Shown here: positions 24,867 through 33,893 of the stretch, piece after piece
Layout: the number at the start of each line of letters is the position of its first letter
Position numbering within the stretch: the first letter of the stretch is position 1
NCBI RefSeq assembly: GCF_000631985.1
Contig: NZ_JFYN01000006.1
Location: forward strand, 1-64,000
Direction of reading: 5' to 3'
DNA length: 64,000 bases
Origin: Pseudomonas sp. RIT288
Lineage (GTDB): Bacteria > Pseudomonadota > Gammaproteobacteria > Pseudomonadales > Pseudomonadaceae
Position numbers and translations under genes: made by a program
Notes under the pieces: model-generated
Database searches by the model: none
Seen by the model: only the letters and a program-made list of their open reading frames with translations
Told to the model about the DNA's origin: nothing

Positions 24867-25045
24867 TTAGTGGCTGAATGAAAGTGATTTTCAGATGAAC
24901 AGGATTTCATCAATCACATGTTTCAACTTGTTACGGAAGCGCACCAGATTCGGAAAACGCTGTCAGATGTTTCGTCAGTCACCGAATAAACGACTGATGC
25001 CTGCCAGCGTCGCTGGTGCGGCTACCCGCGGTCCAGGAGGCCGCC

Positions 25046-25444
25046 ATGTATCGACGAATTCTTCTACTTGCTGCGATGATGTTTTCCGTTGCCGGTTGCG
25101 CTCCCTACTCCTACGCAGACAGTTATTACAGCTCGCAGGTCTACACCTCACCCGCTCCGGCGTACTACAACACTGGCGGCACCTATTACAGCGGTGGCAG
25201 CACTTACTACTCGGCCCCGCGTTACTACCAGGCGGCCCCGCGTTACTACCAACCGGCTCCGCGTTACTACTCGGCGCCGCGCTACTACCAACCAGCGCCG
25301 CGCTACTATGAGAGCCGTCGCTGGCACGACAATGATCGCGGGCGCTGGGACGGTCACCGTGGCGGTGGTTGGGATCGTGACCGTGGTGGGCGTGATCATC
25401 ACGGTAACCGGGGTGACCACGGCGGGCGAGGCGGTCGCTGGTAA
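25046..25444 (+). CDS. Tyr-rich repeat lipoprotein 2
   Basis: A 132-residue protein with lipobox VAG-Cys18. Residues about 50-95 repeat APRYYQ/S five times with small variations (APRYYQ, APRYYQP, APRYYSA, APRYYQP, APRYYE). The C-terminal third is a charged Arg/Asp/Gly/His tail. AGGAGG upstream of the ATG (AGGAGGCCGCCATG) is nearly the same as in the previous gene (AGGAGGCCGTCATG), which suggests duplication. Tyrosine-rich repeats could crosslink or stack; that is inference. Confidence 0.72.
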   Translation: MYRRILLLAAMMFSVAGCAPYSYADSYYSSQVYTSPAPAYYNTGGTYYSGGSTYYSAPRYYQAAPRYYQPAPRYYSAPRYYQPAPRYYESRRWHDNDRGRWDGHRGGGWDRDRGGRDHHGNRGDHGGRGGRW

Positions 25445-25460
25445 TCATCAGCAAACAAGA

Positions 25461-25487
25461 AGCGGCGCATTGAGCGTCGCTTTTTTT
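25461..25487 (+). terminator. terminator after Tyr-rich lipoprotein 2
   Basis: AGCGGCGC and GCGTCGCT form a stem around ATTGA, followed by seven T residues. It ends transcription of the lipoprotein pair. Confidence 0.8.
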
Positions 25488-25509
25488 GTGCCTGCGATTT
25501 GCCGGGCAT

Positions 25510-26622
25510 TCAGTAAACCGTCAGATCCGCCAACGGATGCCGACCTTCCCAGACCTTGTGAAAATGCGCCTCGACCACCGCATCCGGGACATTGCTGATA
25601 TCCGGCCAATGCCAGTGCGGCTTCTGATCCTTGTCGATCAATCGCGCCCGGACCCCTTCGCTGAACTCCGGATGCCGGCAGCAATTGAGGCTCAATGTGT
25701 ATTCCATCTGAAACACTTCGGCCAGCGACAGGTAGCGGGCGCGTAGGATCTGTTCCCAGACCAGATGCGCGGTCAGCGGCGAGCCTTCGCTCAGGGTTTT
25801 CGCGGCGCGGGCGATCAGCGGGTCGTTGCTGTCGCGTTGCAGGCTGATGGCTTTCCAGGCGCAGGTGACGTCGCTGACGTCGAGCAGTTCGTCGATCTGC
25901 TGACGGCGCGGCAACCACTGCGCCTCGGGCATTTGCCCCACGGCTTCCTGTTGCAGGGCCTTGAACAGACTGTTGAGCTGCATGTCGGTCTGTTCCTGCC
26001 AGTTGAGTTGCAGCAGGCCTTCGATCAGTTGCGGTTGCTGCTCTTCAAGCAGAAAACGGTCGGCCAGATCCAGATCGATCGCATCCCGCCCGTTCATGTG
26101 CGCACCGGTCAGACCGAGGAACAAGCCGAGCTTGCCCGGCAACCGTGAGAGAAACCAACTGGCACCGACGTCCGGATACAGACCGATGGTGATCTCCGGC
26201 ATCGCCAGGCGACTGCTCGGCGTGACGATCCGCGTGCTGGCGCCTTGCAACAGGCCCATGCCGCCGCCGAGCACGTAACCGTGGCCCCAGCAAATCAGCG
26301 GTTTGGGGTAGGTGTGCAAGCTGTAGTCCAATCGATACTCGGCGGCGAAAAACTGCGCCGCCAGTGGCGGGACTTCACCGGGGTGGGCCCGGCAGGCCTC
26401 CACCAGGCTGCGCACTTCGCCGCCGGCGCAGAACGCCTTGGCGCCGTTGCCGCGCAGCAGCACGCAGACGATTTGTCGATCCTTGGCCCAGGCGTTCAGC
26501 TTGTCGCTCAGGGCGTTGATCATCGGCAAGGACAGCGCGTTGAGCGACTTTTCAGCATCCAGGCTGGCGATCCCGAGGCGGGCGCCGTCGGTGCCAGTGA
26601 GTTCTTCGAAGTGCAGATTCAT
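25510..26622 (-). CDS. enoyl-CoA hydratase/isomerase family, 3-hydroxyisobutyryl-CoA hydrolase-like
   Basis: A 370-residue crotonase-fold protein. FCAGGEVRSLVEA at about 63-75 and GYVLGGGMGLLQGAS at about 115-129 form the oxyanion hole. MPEITIGLYPDVGASWFLSRLPG at about 141-163 has the conserved Glu and Asp seen in HIBYL-CoA hydrolases of valine degradation. The C-terminal ECH_2 half matches that subgroup. The length (about 360) also fits. No valine-catabolism genes are adjacent, so the physiological role is unproven. Confidence 0.85.
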   Translation of the reverse strand: MNLHFEELTGTDGARLGIASLDAEKSLNALSLPMINALSDKLNAWAKDRQIVCVLLRGNGAKAFCAGGEVRSLVEACRAHPGEVPPLAAQFFAAEYRLDYSLHTYPKPLICWGHGYVLGGGMGLLQGASTRIVTPSSRLAMPEITIGLYPDVGASWFLSRLPGKLGLFLGLTGAHMNGRDAIDLDLADRFLLEEQQPQLIEGLLQLNWQEQTDMQLNSLFKALQQEAVGQMPEAQWLPRRQQIDELLDVSDVTCAWKAISLQRDSNDPLIARAAKTLSEGSPLTAHLVWEQILRARYLSLAEVFQMEYTLSLNCCRHPEFSEGVRARLIDKDQKPHWHWPDISNVPDAVVEAHFHKVWEGRHPLADLTVY

Positions 26623-26696
26623 CGTGACCTCGATCGGGAAATTGAGCGTTCAGTATGATCGCTGTGTGGGAAAGTGCTGGATCTGTGTCAGATCAA

Positions 26697-26725
26697 TTGA
26701 CAAGCGTGGTCGGCTTTCCTAGGGT
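26697..26725 (+). promoter_or_regulatory. predicted ung promoter
   Basis: TTGACA (26697-26702) and TAGGGT (26720-26725) are 17 bases apart, about 30 bases before the ung start. Confidence 0.45.
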
Positions 26726-26754
26726 TCGCCCCATTGTTTTTGCCGGATATGACC

Positions 26755-27447
26755 ATGACTGCTGACGACCGTATCAAACTCGAACCGAGCTGGAAGGAGG
26801 CACTGCGTGCTGAATTCGACCAGCCTTACATGGCAGAGTTGCGCAATTTTCTGCAGCAGGAGCGGGCGGCCGGCAAGGAAATCTATCCGCCGGGCCCGCT
26901 GATTTTCAACGCACTGAATTCGACGCCGCTGGATAAGGTCAAAGTGGTGATCCTCGGCCAGGACCCGTACCACGGCCCGGGCCAGGCCCATGGCTTGTGC
27001 TTCTCGGTGCAACCGGGCGTGCCGGCTCCGCCATCGCTGGTCAACATCTACAAAGAGTTGAAGCGCGACCTGAATATCGACATTCCCAACCACGGCTACC
27101 TGCAGAGCTGGGCCGATCAGGGCGTGTTGATGCTCAACACCACCATGACCGTCGAGCGCGCCAATGCCAACGCGCATAAGGACAAGGGCTGGCAGTTCTT
27201 CACTGACCGGATCATTGAACTGGTCAGCGAACGGCAGCCGCATCTGGTGTTCATGCTGTGGGGCGCGCATGCGCAGAGTAAACAGAAGCTGATCGACGCG
27301 ACCAAACACCTGGTGCTGACGTCGGTGCATCCGTCGCCGTTGTCGGCTTATCGTGGCTTCCTGGGCTGCGGGCACTTCAGCCGGACCAACAAGTTTCTCG
27401 AGCAGAATGGTGAAGCGCCGATCGAGTGGCGTCTGCCGCCGGTTTGA
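26755..27447 (+). CDS. ung: uracil-DNA glycosylase
   Basis: A 230-residue base-excision repair enzyme that removes uracil from DNA. The catalytic water-activating loop GQDPYHG has Asp70 and His73. [23 protein letters not shown] and the Leu-loop [10 protein letters not shown] are all present. Start 26755 gives the usual Pseudomonas N-terminus; an ATG two codons earlier is an alternative. In P. aeruginosa ung also lies beside the tct cluster, so the position is conserved. Confidence 0.97.
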   Translation: MTADDRIKLEPSWKEALRAEFDQPYMAELRNFLQQERAAGKEIYPPGPLIFNALNSTPLDKVKVVILGQDPYHGPGQAHGLCFSVQPGVPAPPSLVNIYKELKRDLNIDIPNHGYLQSWADQGVLMLNTTMTVERANANAHKDKGWQFFTDRIIELVSERQPHLVFMLWGAHAQSKQKLIDATKHLVLTSVHPSPLSAYRGFLGCGHFSRTNKFLEQNGEAPIEWRLPPV

Positions 27448-27467
27448 TGGGTTGAATGGGCGGGCCC

Positions 27468-27532
27468 CTTCGCGAGCAGGCTCGCTCCCACAAGAGAAAG
27501 CATTTCAATGTAGGAGTGAGCCTGCTCGCGAT
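27468..27532. repeat. REP pair, mixed GCGAGCAGGCTCGC / GTGAGCCTGCTCGC
   Basis: The left arm is the TCGCTCCC variant and the right arm is the GAGTGAGCC variant, so a hybrid pair lies between convergent genes. Confidence 0.82.
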
Positions 27533-27547
27533 GAAGTCGACTCGGTG

Positions 27548-28582
27548 TTACTCGGGATCACGGTTCCAGTACTTGAACAACGGCTCCGCCAGAAACAGTA
27601 CAAACAGCAGCCGCATCACCTGCATCGCCGTCACCAGCGGCACCGACAGTTGCAGGGTCTCCGCCGTCAGACTCATCTCGGCAATGCCGCCGGGCATCAT
27701 GCCCAACGTCAGCGAACGCAGATCCAGATGGGTCAGTGCACTCAAACCCAAAGCCGCCAATGTGGCGATCAACATGGTCAGCGCCGTGCCGATCAATGTC
27801 CGGCCCATGAATGACGGTGCGCGGCGGAAGAACTGTCGATTGAAGTGACAGCCCAGGCCGCTGCCGATCAGCCACTGGCCGATCTGGCTGCCGCCGTCCG
27901 GCAGGCTGATGTGCAAGTCCCAGGCAATGCTCACCGTAGCACTGACCAGCAACGGGCCGAACAGCCACGGATTGGGTTGACGCAAACGCTGCCAGAGCCA
28001 GGCGAGCAGGGCGCCCGTAGGAAACAGAATCGCCAGCCAGCGCCAATCGACGTTGCCGGCGTGGGAAATCGGTGTGCCGTCGCCCAACAGATACTTGAAC
28101 GCGGCCGGCACGCACAGCACCACCACCAGCACCCGCAGACTCTGCCCCGCCGCGACATGGCTGAGCAGCGCGCCATTGCGCGCGCCGAGGTTGACCATCT
28201 CCCCGGAGCCGCCGGGCATGCTTGAGAAAAACGCCGTGGCGCGATCTTCGCCGGTGCGGCGCATCAACCACACCCCGACCACCGCCGACAGGCTGGTGAC
28301 CAGCGCACCGAAGAAGATCAAACCGAAATGACTCAGCACCTGCTCCATGACCACCGGGGTGAAGTGCAGGCCGATGCCGATGCCGACAATCCATTGGCCG
28401 CATTTGCGGCCGCCGGGGATTTCCGTGAGTTGCCATGGGGTCAGGCAGCGCACGAGGATGATCGCCAGTAACGAGCCGACCATCCACGGCAGTGGCCAGC
28501 CGATCTGGCTGGCGATAAAACCGCCAAGCAGACCGACCAGCGGGGTAGCCCACCAGCTTCGGAGGGAAGACCGATCAGACAT
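27548..28582 (-). CDS. AbrB-family membrane protein (putative transporter)
   Basis: A 344-residue polytopic inner-membrane protein with about ten helices in two repeats. GFIASQIGWPLPWMVGSLLA near the N-terminus and MMPGGIAEMSLTAETL near 280 are the signature of the AbrB duplication family (once called putative ammonia monooxygenase); SMPGGSGEMVNLG is the matching motif in the first half. It overlaps tctA by 8 bases and is the last gene of the tct operon, suggesting a role in tricarboxylate use. The substrate is unknown. Confidence 0.88.
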   Translation of the reverse strand: MSDRSSLRSWWATPLVGLLGGFIASQIGWPLPWMVGSLLAIILVRCLTPWQLTEIPGGRKCGQWIVGIGIGLHFTPVVMEQVLSHFGLIFFGALVTSLSAVVGVWLMRRTGEDRATAFFSSMPGGSGEMVNLGARNGALLSHVAAGQSLRVLVVVLCVPAAFKYLLGDGTPISHAGNVDWRWLAILFPTGALLAWLWQRLRQPNPWLFGPLLVSATVSIAWDLHISLPDGGSQIGQWLIGSGLGCHFNRQFFRRAPSFMGRTLIGTALTMLIATLAALGLSALTHLDLRSLTLGMMPGGIAEMSLTAETLQLSVPLVTAMQVMRLLFVLFLAEPLFKYWNRDPE

Positions 28583-30089
28583 CGGCGATGGCGCGTTGCG
28601 CCGCCGAACGCTTGCGCCAGATGCGCAGCAGCGGCATCAGCAACATGATCGCGGTCAGGATCCACACGCCGAAAGTGATCGGGCTCGACCAGAGGATTTC
28701 CAGCGCACCGTTGGAGATCGACAGCGCACGACGCAGGTTCTGCTCCATCAGACCGCCAAGAATGAACCCCAGCAGCACCGGCGACAGCGGGAAATCCAAC
28801 TTGCGCAGGATGTAACCGAAGATGCCGATACCGACCATCAGGAACAGGTCGAAGGTGGTCGCATGCACTGCGTACACGCCGATCCCGGTGATGATCGCGA
28901 TCACCGGCACCAGTGCCCAGTTCGGCACGGCGAGGATGCGGGTGAAGATGCGGATCATCGGGATGTTGAGGATCACCAGCATGATGTTGGCGATGAACAA
29001 CGACGCGATCAGGCCCCAGACAATGTCAGGTTGCTGCTGGAACAGCAGCGGCCCCGGGGTGATGTTGTACAGCGACAGCGCGCCGATCATCACTGCGGTG
29101 GTGCCCGAACCGGGTACGCCGAGGGTCAGCATCGGCACCAGCGCGCCGCAGGCCGAAGCGCCGATCGCGGTCTCAGGAGCGGCGAGGCCACGGGCGTCAC
29201 CCTGACCGAATTTGCCGCCGGCACCGGCGATGCGTTTTTCGGTCATGTAGGCCACGGCGCTGGCCAGCGTCGCGCCTGCACCCGGCAACACGCCCATGAT
29301 GAAACCCAGCAGGCCGCAACGAATGTTCACCACGAACACCGACGCCGCTTCCTTGAAGTTGAACATCATGCGCCCGGTGGCTTTCACTGCTTCCTGGCCG
29401 CGATGGGTTTTTTCCAGCAGCAGGAGGATTTCACTGACCGAGAACAGACCCAGTACCAGCACCACGAACTGGATGCCGTCGGTCAGGTGAATGTTGTCGC
29501 CGGTGAAGCGGTATACGCCGCTGTTGGCGTCGATGCCGACGGTCGACAGAAACAGCCCGATCAGCGCCGCAATAAAAGTCTTCAGCGGGCGGTCACCGGC
29601 CATGCCACCGAGGCAGACAATCGCGAACACCATCAGCACGAAGTATTCCGCCGGGCCGAAGGCAATTGCCCATTTCGCCAGCAACGGGGCGAACAGCACC
29701 ATGCCGCAGGTGGCGATGAACGCACCAATGAACGAACTCCACGCCGACAACGACAGCGCGACACCGGCCAGCCCCTGACGCGCCATCGGATAACCGTCGA
29801 GGGTGGTCATCACGGTGGAGGCTTCGCCCGGAATGTTCAGCAGGATCGAGCTGATCCGCCCGCCGTATTCGCAGCCCAGATACACCGCCGCCAGCAGAAT
29901 CAGCGCCGACTCCGGTGGCAGGCCGAGGGCGAAGGCGATCGGGATCAGCAGGGCCACGCCGTTGATCGGGCCCAGGCCCGGCAACAACCCGACCACGGTG
30001 CCGATCAGCGTGCCGGTCAGGGCCGTGACCAGGTTGTACGGACTCAGCGCGACGCCGAAGCCCTGACCCAAATAACCGAGAGTATCCAT
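28575..30089 (-). CDS. tctA: tripartite tricarboxylate transporter, large permease TctA
   Basis: A 504-residue protein with about 11-12 membrane helices. GTLIGTVVGLLPGLGPINGVALLIP (conserved GLxPGxGP region) is at about 26-50, and YGGRISSILLNIPGEASTVMT and GVPGSGTTAVMIGAL are present. It forms the channel of the citrate/tricarboxylate importer with TctB, fed by TctC. It is separated by one base from tctB upstream and overlaps the AbrB gene downstream, so it is clearly in one operon. Confidence 0.95.
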   Translation of the reverse strand: MDTLGYLGQGFGVALSPYNLVTALTGTLIGTVVGLLPGLGPINGVALLIPIAFALGLPPESALILLAAVYLGCEYGGRISSILLNIPGEASTVMTTLDGYPMARQGLAGVALSLSAWSSFIGAFIATCGMVLFAPLLAKWAIAFGPAEYFVLMVFAIVCLGGMAGDRPLKTFIAALIGLFLSTVGIDANSGVYRFTGDNIHLTDGIQFVVLVLGLFSVSEILLLLEKTHRGQEAVKATGRMMFNFKEAASVFVVNIRCGLLGFIMGVLPGAGATLASAVAYMTEKRIAGAGGKFGQGDARGLAAPETAIGASACGALVPMLTLGVPGSGTTAVMIGALSLYNITPGPLLFQQQPDIVWGLIASLFIANIMLVILNIPMIRIFTRILAVPNWALVPVIAIITGIGVYAVHATTFDLFLMVGIGIFGYILRKLDFPLSPVLLGFILGGLMEQNLRRALSISNGALEILWSSPITFGVWILTAIMLLMPLLRIWRKRSAAQRAIADV

Positions 30090-30090
30090 A

Positions 30091-30549
30091 TCAGTTCTCC
30101 AGAACGTCGAGCAGGCCCAGAGGCAGTGGAACGTCCATCAGACGGTCGAACAGCAGGTACAGACCGATGGCCATCAACGTTGTCACCACAATGCTCGGTA
30201 GCCAGCGACCGCCATACAGGCGCGCCATCGGGATACCGATCAGGATGCTGCTGAGGATGAAGCCCAGCGGTTCGAACAGGCCGGCGAAGACCAGCAACAA
30301 CAGCACGCAGATGCCGATCTTGGTCAGGGTTTCGCGATCCAGCGGTGGCTCGTCTTCGCTGTGTTTGATCGGTGCCGGGCGGAACACCATGTACAGCAGC
30401 GCCACGCCCATCAGGCCGAGCATCAGCAGAGGAAAGGCGCGCGGGCCGACCGGTTCATAAGAAAAAGCCGCTTGATACGGCCACGCCATCAAGGCCAGGC
30501 CGACGCAGGCCAGCAATAGCACCGAGGCGAAAATACGTTGTAAGAGCAT
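30091..30549 (-). CDS. tctB: tripartite tricarboxylate transporter, small subunit TctB
   Basis: A 152-residue membrane protein with four helices. GPRAFPLLMLGLMGVALLYM at about 36-55 and the closing YLLFDRLMDVPLPLG are characteristic of TctB. It stabilises the TctA channel. It lies 58 bases downstream of tctC and one base before tctA. Confidence 0.92.
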   Translation of the reverse strand: MLLQRIFASVLLLACVGLALMAWPYQAAFSYEPVGPRAFPLLMLGLMGVALLYMVFRPAPIKHSEDEPPLDRETLTKIGICVLLLLVFAGLFEPLGFILSSILIGIPMARLYGGRWLPSIVVTTLMAIGLYLLFDRLMDVPLPLGLLDVLEN

Positions 30550-30607
30550 GGGAAACTCCTGTGCCGAGGCCTCGATGCGCGAGGCCGCAGCCGCTAGACA
30601 GAGACGA

Positions 30608-31585
30608 TCACTGAATCAGGCCGAACTCTTTGGCCAGCACTTTGTAGTCCGCCACCTGCTTCTTCACGTAGGTGTCCAGCTCCGGGCCGGTCATGGCGAA
30701 CGGAAACAGTTCACGCTGATCGCGCAGCTTGGCGAACTCATCGGAGGCCAGCAGTTTGTCGAAGGCGTCTTTCCACCAGGCGTAGTCTTCGTCGCTGACT
30801 TTTGGCCCGAGGTAGAAGCCGCGAACCACCGGCCAGACGATGTCGTAGCCCTGCTCGCGAGCGGTCGGGATGTCCTTCATTTCCGGCTCGTCGATGCGCT
30901 TGTCGGCGAATACCGCCAGCAGACGCATGTCACCGCTCTGGATGTGTGGCATGGAGTCGGAGATGTCGGTGCTGCCGACCTGGATGTGACCGCCGAGCAG
31001 CGCGGTGGCGATTTCGCCGCCGCCTTCGAGGGCGACGTAACGCAGGTCACGCGGGTTGATCCCGGCAGCCTTGGCGATCAGTGCGGTCTGCATCCAGTCC
31101 TGACTGCCGACGGTGCCGCCGGAGCCGATGACCACGGAGCTCGGATCTTTCTTCAGGGCTTTGACGAGATCGTCGAGGGTCTTGTAAGGCGAATCGCTTT
31201 TCACCGCGATGGCGCCGTAACTGGTGCCGACGGCGGCCAGCCAGCGCACATTGGTTTCATCGAAACGACCGAACTTGCCTTGCGCCAGGTTCAGCAACGA
31301 ACCGCTGGACCACGCCACCAGCGTGCCGGCATCGGCCGGGCGCTGGGCGACGACTGCGTTGTACGCCACCGCGCCGACGCCGCCGGGCATGTAGGTCACG
31401 CGCATCGGTTTGGTCAGCAGTTTTTCGTTGACCAGTGCGCTCTGCGCCAGTTTGCAGGTCAGGTCGAAACCACCGCCGGGGGAGGCCGGGGCGATGCATT
31501 CCGGACGTTTCGGTTCGGCCATCAGTTGGCCGGCGAACAGCATGACGCCAGCGGCCAGAGCAACTTTACGCAGTGACAAATTCAT
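30608..31585 (-). CDS. tctC: tripartite tricarboxylate-binding periplasmic protein TctC
   Basis: A 325-residue protein with a signal peptide (about 1-23, ending LMA-EP). ECIAPASPGGGFDLTCKLAQ is the binding-cleft start of the TctC family, and VVIGSGGTVGSQD and YVALEGGGEIATALLGGHIQVG line the pocket. It delivers tricarboxylates to TctAB. ATG 31585 was chosen because it begins the signal peptide and has GGAG just upstream. It lies between opdH and tctB on the same strand, with a single REP upstream. Confidence 0.94.
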   Translation of the reverse strand: MNLSLRKVALAAGVMLFAGQLMAEPKRPECIAPASPGGGFDLTCKLAQSALVNEKLLTKPMRVTYMPGGVGAVAYNAVVAQRPADAGTLVAWSSGSLLNLAQGKFGRFDETNVRWLAAVGTSYGAIAVKSDSPYKTLDDLVKALKKDPSSVVIGSGGTVGSQDWMQTALIAKAAGINPRDLRYVALEGGGEIATALLGGHIQVGSTDISDSMPHIQSGDMRLLAVFADKRIDEPEMKDIPTAREQGYDIVWPVVRGFYLGPKVSDEDYAWWKDAFDKLLASDEFAKLRDQRELFPFAMTGPELDTYVKKQVADYKVLAKEFGLIQ

Positions 31586-31619
31586 TGGTTTCTCCACGGT
31601 TTCTTGTTGTATGGGCTTG

Positions 31620-31664
31620 TGTAGGAGCTGCCGCAGGCTCGGGCCACGATCGGACGATCTTTTG
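31620..31664. repeat. single REP, CTGCGATC type
   Basis: TGTAGGAGCTGCCGCAGGCTCGGGCCACGATCG-like single element, lacking an inverted partner, in the opdH-tctC gap. Its lone state and the hairpin it makes may affect relative expression of the porin and binding-protein genes. Confidence 0.7.
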
Positions 31665-31692
31665 AACTTCAGTACTGCGGCATTTCAATCAA

Positions 31693-32985
31693 TTACCAAA
31701 GGGCAACGCTATAGCTCACCAGCAGACGCACTTCATCGGCATCGCGAGCGGAGTAGTTGGAGCGGTAGGTGGCATTGCGCAGGCGTACGGCAACGTCCTT
31801 CAGGGCGCCGCTTTGTACTACATATTTGATCTCGGTGTTGCGCTCCCACTCTTTGCCTTCTTCGCCATTCTTGAGCTTGATGTTGTCACCGCTCAGGTAA
31901 CGGCTCATGAACGACAGGCCAGGGATGCCGAGGCGGGCGAAGTCGAAATCGTAACGCGCCTGCCATGAGCGTTCTTCGGCGCCGGCGAAGTCGTTGATCT
32001 GCACGAAGTTGACCAGGTACGGGTCGCTGCCATCGACATACGGAAAGGCGCTGTCGCCGGACATGTGCTGATAACCGGCGCTGAACTTGTGGCCGCTCAG
32101 GGCATAGCTGACCAGACCGTTAAGCGAGCGGTTATCGATCTTGCCGCCACGGGCCGCGCCCTGATCGTCACTGACGGCAAAGCGCAGGTCGGTGGCGAAC
32201 GTGCCCGGGCCCATCGGCCGCGAGGCGACCAAGCCGAAGAAGTGCTGGTTATAGACTTCGTCAAGCTGGGCGAAGTGGTAGCTGCCGGTGATCTTGTCGG
32301 TGAACTTGTAGTCCACGCCGGCAAAATCGAAATGCTTGCCGGCCACGGTGCCAGCGAAGCGGCTGTTCTTGTTGTTGAGGGCAATGTCCTCGAAATCGGT
32401 GCTGTCGCGATCCTTGGCTTTCTCCAGACGCCCGCCGGTGAAGGTCAGGTTCTTGATCTCTTTGGAGGTCAGCAAACCACCTTCAAACGTCTGCGGCAGG
32501 ATGCGCCCGTCATTCGGTTTGAGGATCGGCAGTTCGGGAATCAGGCTGCCGATTTTCAGTTCGGTGGCGGAGATTTTCACTTTGCCGGTCAGGCCGACTT
32601 TCGAGTATTCGTTCGCCGCGCGTCCGTCATCGTGGGTCGGCAACAGGCCGGTGCCGGTACGATCCGGGCTCGAATCAAGTTTGACTCCCAACATGCCCAG
32701 CGCATCGACACCGAACCCCACGGTGCCGTCGGTGTAACCCGATTGCAGGTTGAGCATGAAACCCTGCGCCCATTCATCACGCTTGCTTTGCTGGGCACTG
32801 GTGCCGTCGCGAAAGTCGCGGTTGAAGTACATGTTGCGGGTTTCGAAGGTGGCGGAACTGTCTTTGATGAAGTCGGCGTAGCTCAGCGGCGAAAAACCGG
32901 CGAGGGCAGCAGTGCTGGCGAGGGTGGCGTGGCGCAAGCGAGAAGGACGAACAGGCGTAGGAGCCTTGGTCTGCAAGGACGGCAT
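31693..32985 (-). CDS. opdH: OprD-family outer-membrane porin, OpdH
   Basis: A 430-residue protein, the OprD family's usual length, starting with a cleaved signal (about 1-37, ALAGFSPLSYA). DFIKDSSATFETRNMYFNRDFRDG is the start of the mature barrel, and it ends LLVSYSVALW with the C-terminal aromatic for BAM recognition. Its place between tctC and tctDE matches P. aeruginosa OpdH, the cis-aconitate/tricarboxylate porin. It is the first gene of the opdH-tctCBA operon. Confidence 0.9.
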   Translation of the reverse strand: MPSLQTKAPTPVRPSRLRHATLASTAALAGFSPLSYADFIKDSSATFETRNMYFNRDFRDGTSAQQSKRDEWAQGFMLNLQSGYTDGTVGFGVDALGMLGVKLDSSPDRTGTGLLPTHDDGRAANEYSKVGLTGKVKISATELKIGSLIPELPILKPNDGRILPQTFEGGLLTSKEIKNLTFTGGRLEKAKDRDSTDFEDIALNNKNSRFAGTVAGKHFDFAGVDYKFTDKITGSYHFAQLDEVYNQHFFGLVASRPMGPGTFATDLRFAVSDDQGAARGGKIDNRSLNGLVSYALSGHKFSAGYQHMSGDSAFPYVDGSDPYLVNFVQINDFAGAEERSWQARYDFDFARLGIPGLSFMSRYLSGDNIKLKNGEEGKEWERNTEIKYVVQSGALKDVAVRLRNATYRSNYSARDADEVRLLVSYSVALW

Positions 32986-33019
32986 GCGGGTGTACTCCGT
33001 TTATTGTTCTTATTGGTCG

Positions 33020-33039
33020 AAAACGCTTCGAGGCGTTTT
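33020..33039 (-). promoter_or_regulatory. hairpin in the opdH leader
   Basis: AAAACGC and GCGTTTT form a 7-bp stem with a 6-base loop 35 bases before the opdH start. It may modulate translation or stability of the transcript. On the plus strand it resembles a terminator but has no gene before it. Confidence 0.35.
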
Positions 33040-33093
33040 TCGTATCGCTGTGTGGCAGCAGCGACGGCAGTCGAAACTGTCCGTGACCGGACT

Positions 33094-33123
33094 CTAACGG
33101 GCTAACCTTTCACTAACCTTTCA
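33094..33123. promoter_or_regulatory. tandem direct repeats, candidate TctD site
   Basis: CTAACCTTTCA is repeated exactly at 33102-33112 and 33113-33123, with a further CTAAC at 33094. Two 11-bp tandem repeats are the classical site for a dimer of an OmpR-type regulator. It sits in the opdH/tctD divergent region. Confidence 0.6.
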
Positions 33124-33221
33124 GCTGGATTTCGCGGGTTTCGGGCTTCACAGCGGCGGTTGCGGCTGTAAACTCCGCGGCAAAGAGTGGCGTCGGCCAT
33201 CCCTGAATGAGGTAGAGATCC

Positions 33222-33893
33222 ATGCGTGTTCTGCTCGTCGAAGACCATCTGCAACTGGCCGAAAGTGTCGCCCAGGCGCTCAAGAGCACCGGCCTGACCG
33301 TGGACGTGTTGCACGATGGCGTGGCCGCCGACCTGGCGCTGGGCAGCGAGGAATACGCGATGGCGATCCTCGACGTCGGCCTGCCGCGCATGGATGGTTT
33401 CGAGGTGCTGGCGCGTTTGCGTGCACGCGGCAAGAATCTGCCGGTGTTGATGCTGACGGCGCGCAGCGATGTGAAGGACCGGGTCCACGGGCTTAATCTC
33501 GGCGCTGACGATTACCTGGCCAAACCCTTCGAGCTGACCGAACTCGAAGCCCGGGTCAAAGCCCTGTTGCGGCGCAGTGTGCTCGGTGGCGAGCGTCAAC
33601 AGCGCTGCGGCGTACTGGCCTACGATCTCGACACCCGGCGCTTCAGCCTCGGCGAAGAACTGCTGACCCTGACGTCCCGCGAACAAGCCGTGCTCGAAGC
33701 GTTGATCGCCCGCCCGGGACGGGTGATGAGCAAGGAACAACTGGCGGCTCAGGTGTTCGGTCTCGACGAAGAAGCCAGCCCCGACGCCATCGAAATCTAC
33801 GTGCATCGTCTGCGCAAGAAACTTGACGGCCAACCGGTAGCGATCGTGACTTTCCGTGGCCTCGGTTACCTGCTGGAAAGCCGCGATGCATAA
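33222..33893 (+). CDS. tctD: OmpR-family response regulator TctD
   Basis: A 223-residue protein. The receiver domain is residues 1-115, with the acidic pocket LLVEDHL (Glu7, Asp8), phospho-acceptor AILDVGLPRMDGF (Asp51) and Lys101 in LAKPF. The winged-helix DNA-binding domain is about 125-220, ending IVTFRGLGYLLES. It overlaps the tctE start by 8 bases. It is divergent from opdH-tctCBA and very likely activates it in response to tricarboxylates. Confidence 0.94.
   Translation: MRVLLVEDHLQLAESVAQALKSTGLTVDVLHDGVAADLALGSEEYAMAILDVGLPRMDGFEVLARLRARGKNLPVLMLTARSDVKDRVHGLNLGADDYLAKPFELTELEARVKALLRRSVLGGERQQRCGVLAYDLDTRRFSLGEELLTLTSREQAVLEALIARPGRVMSKEQLAAQVFGLDEEASPDAIEIYVHRLRKKLDGQPVAIVTFRGLGYLLESRDA

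Noticed and set aside
24553..24877. Two alternative long frames over Tyr-rich lipoprotein 1
   Set aside because: They are low-complexity readings in other frames without a ribosome site or lipobox. The frame at 24603 has both.
28347..30254. Open frame of 635 codons on the plus strand
   Set aside because: It is antisense to tctA and tctB, and its translation is dominated by Arg/His/Gln, as expected of the reverse complement of membrane-protein codons.
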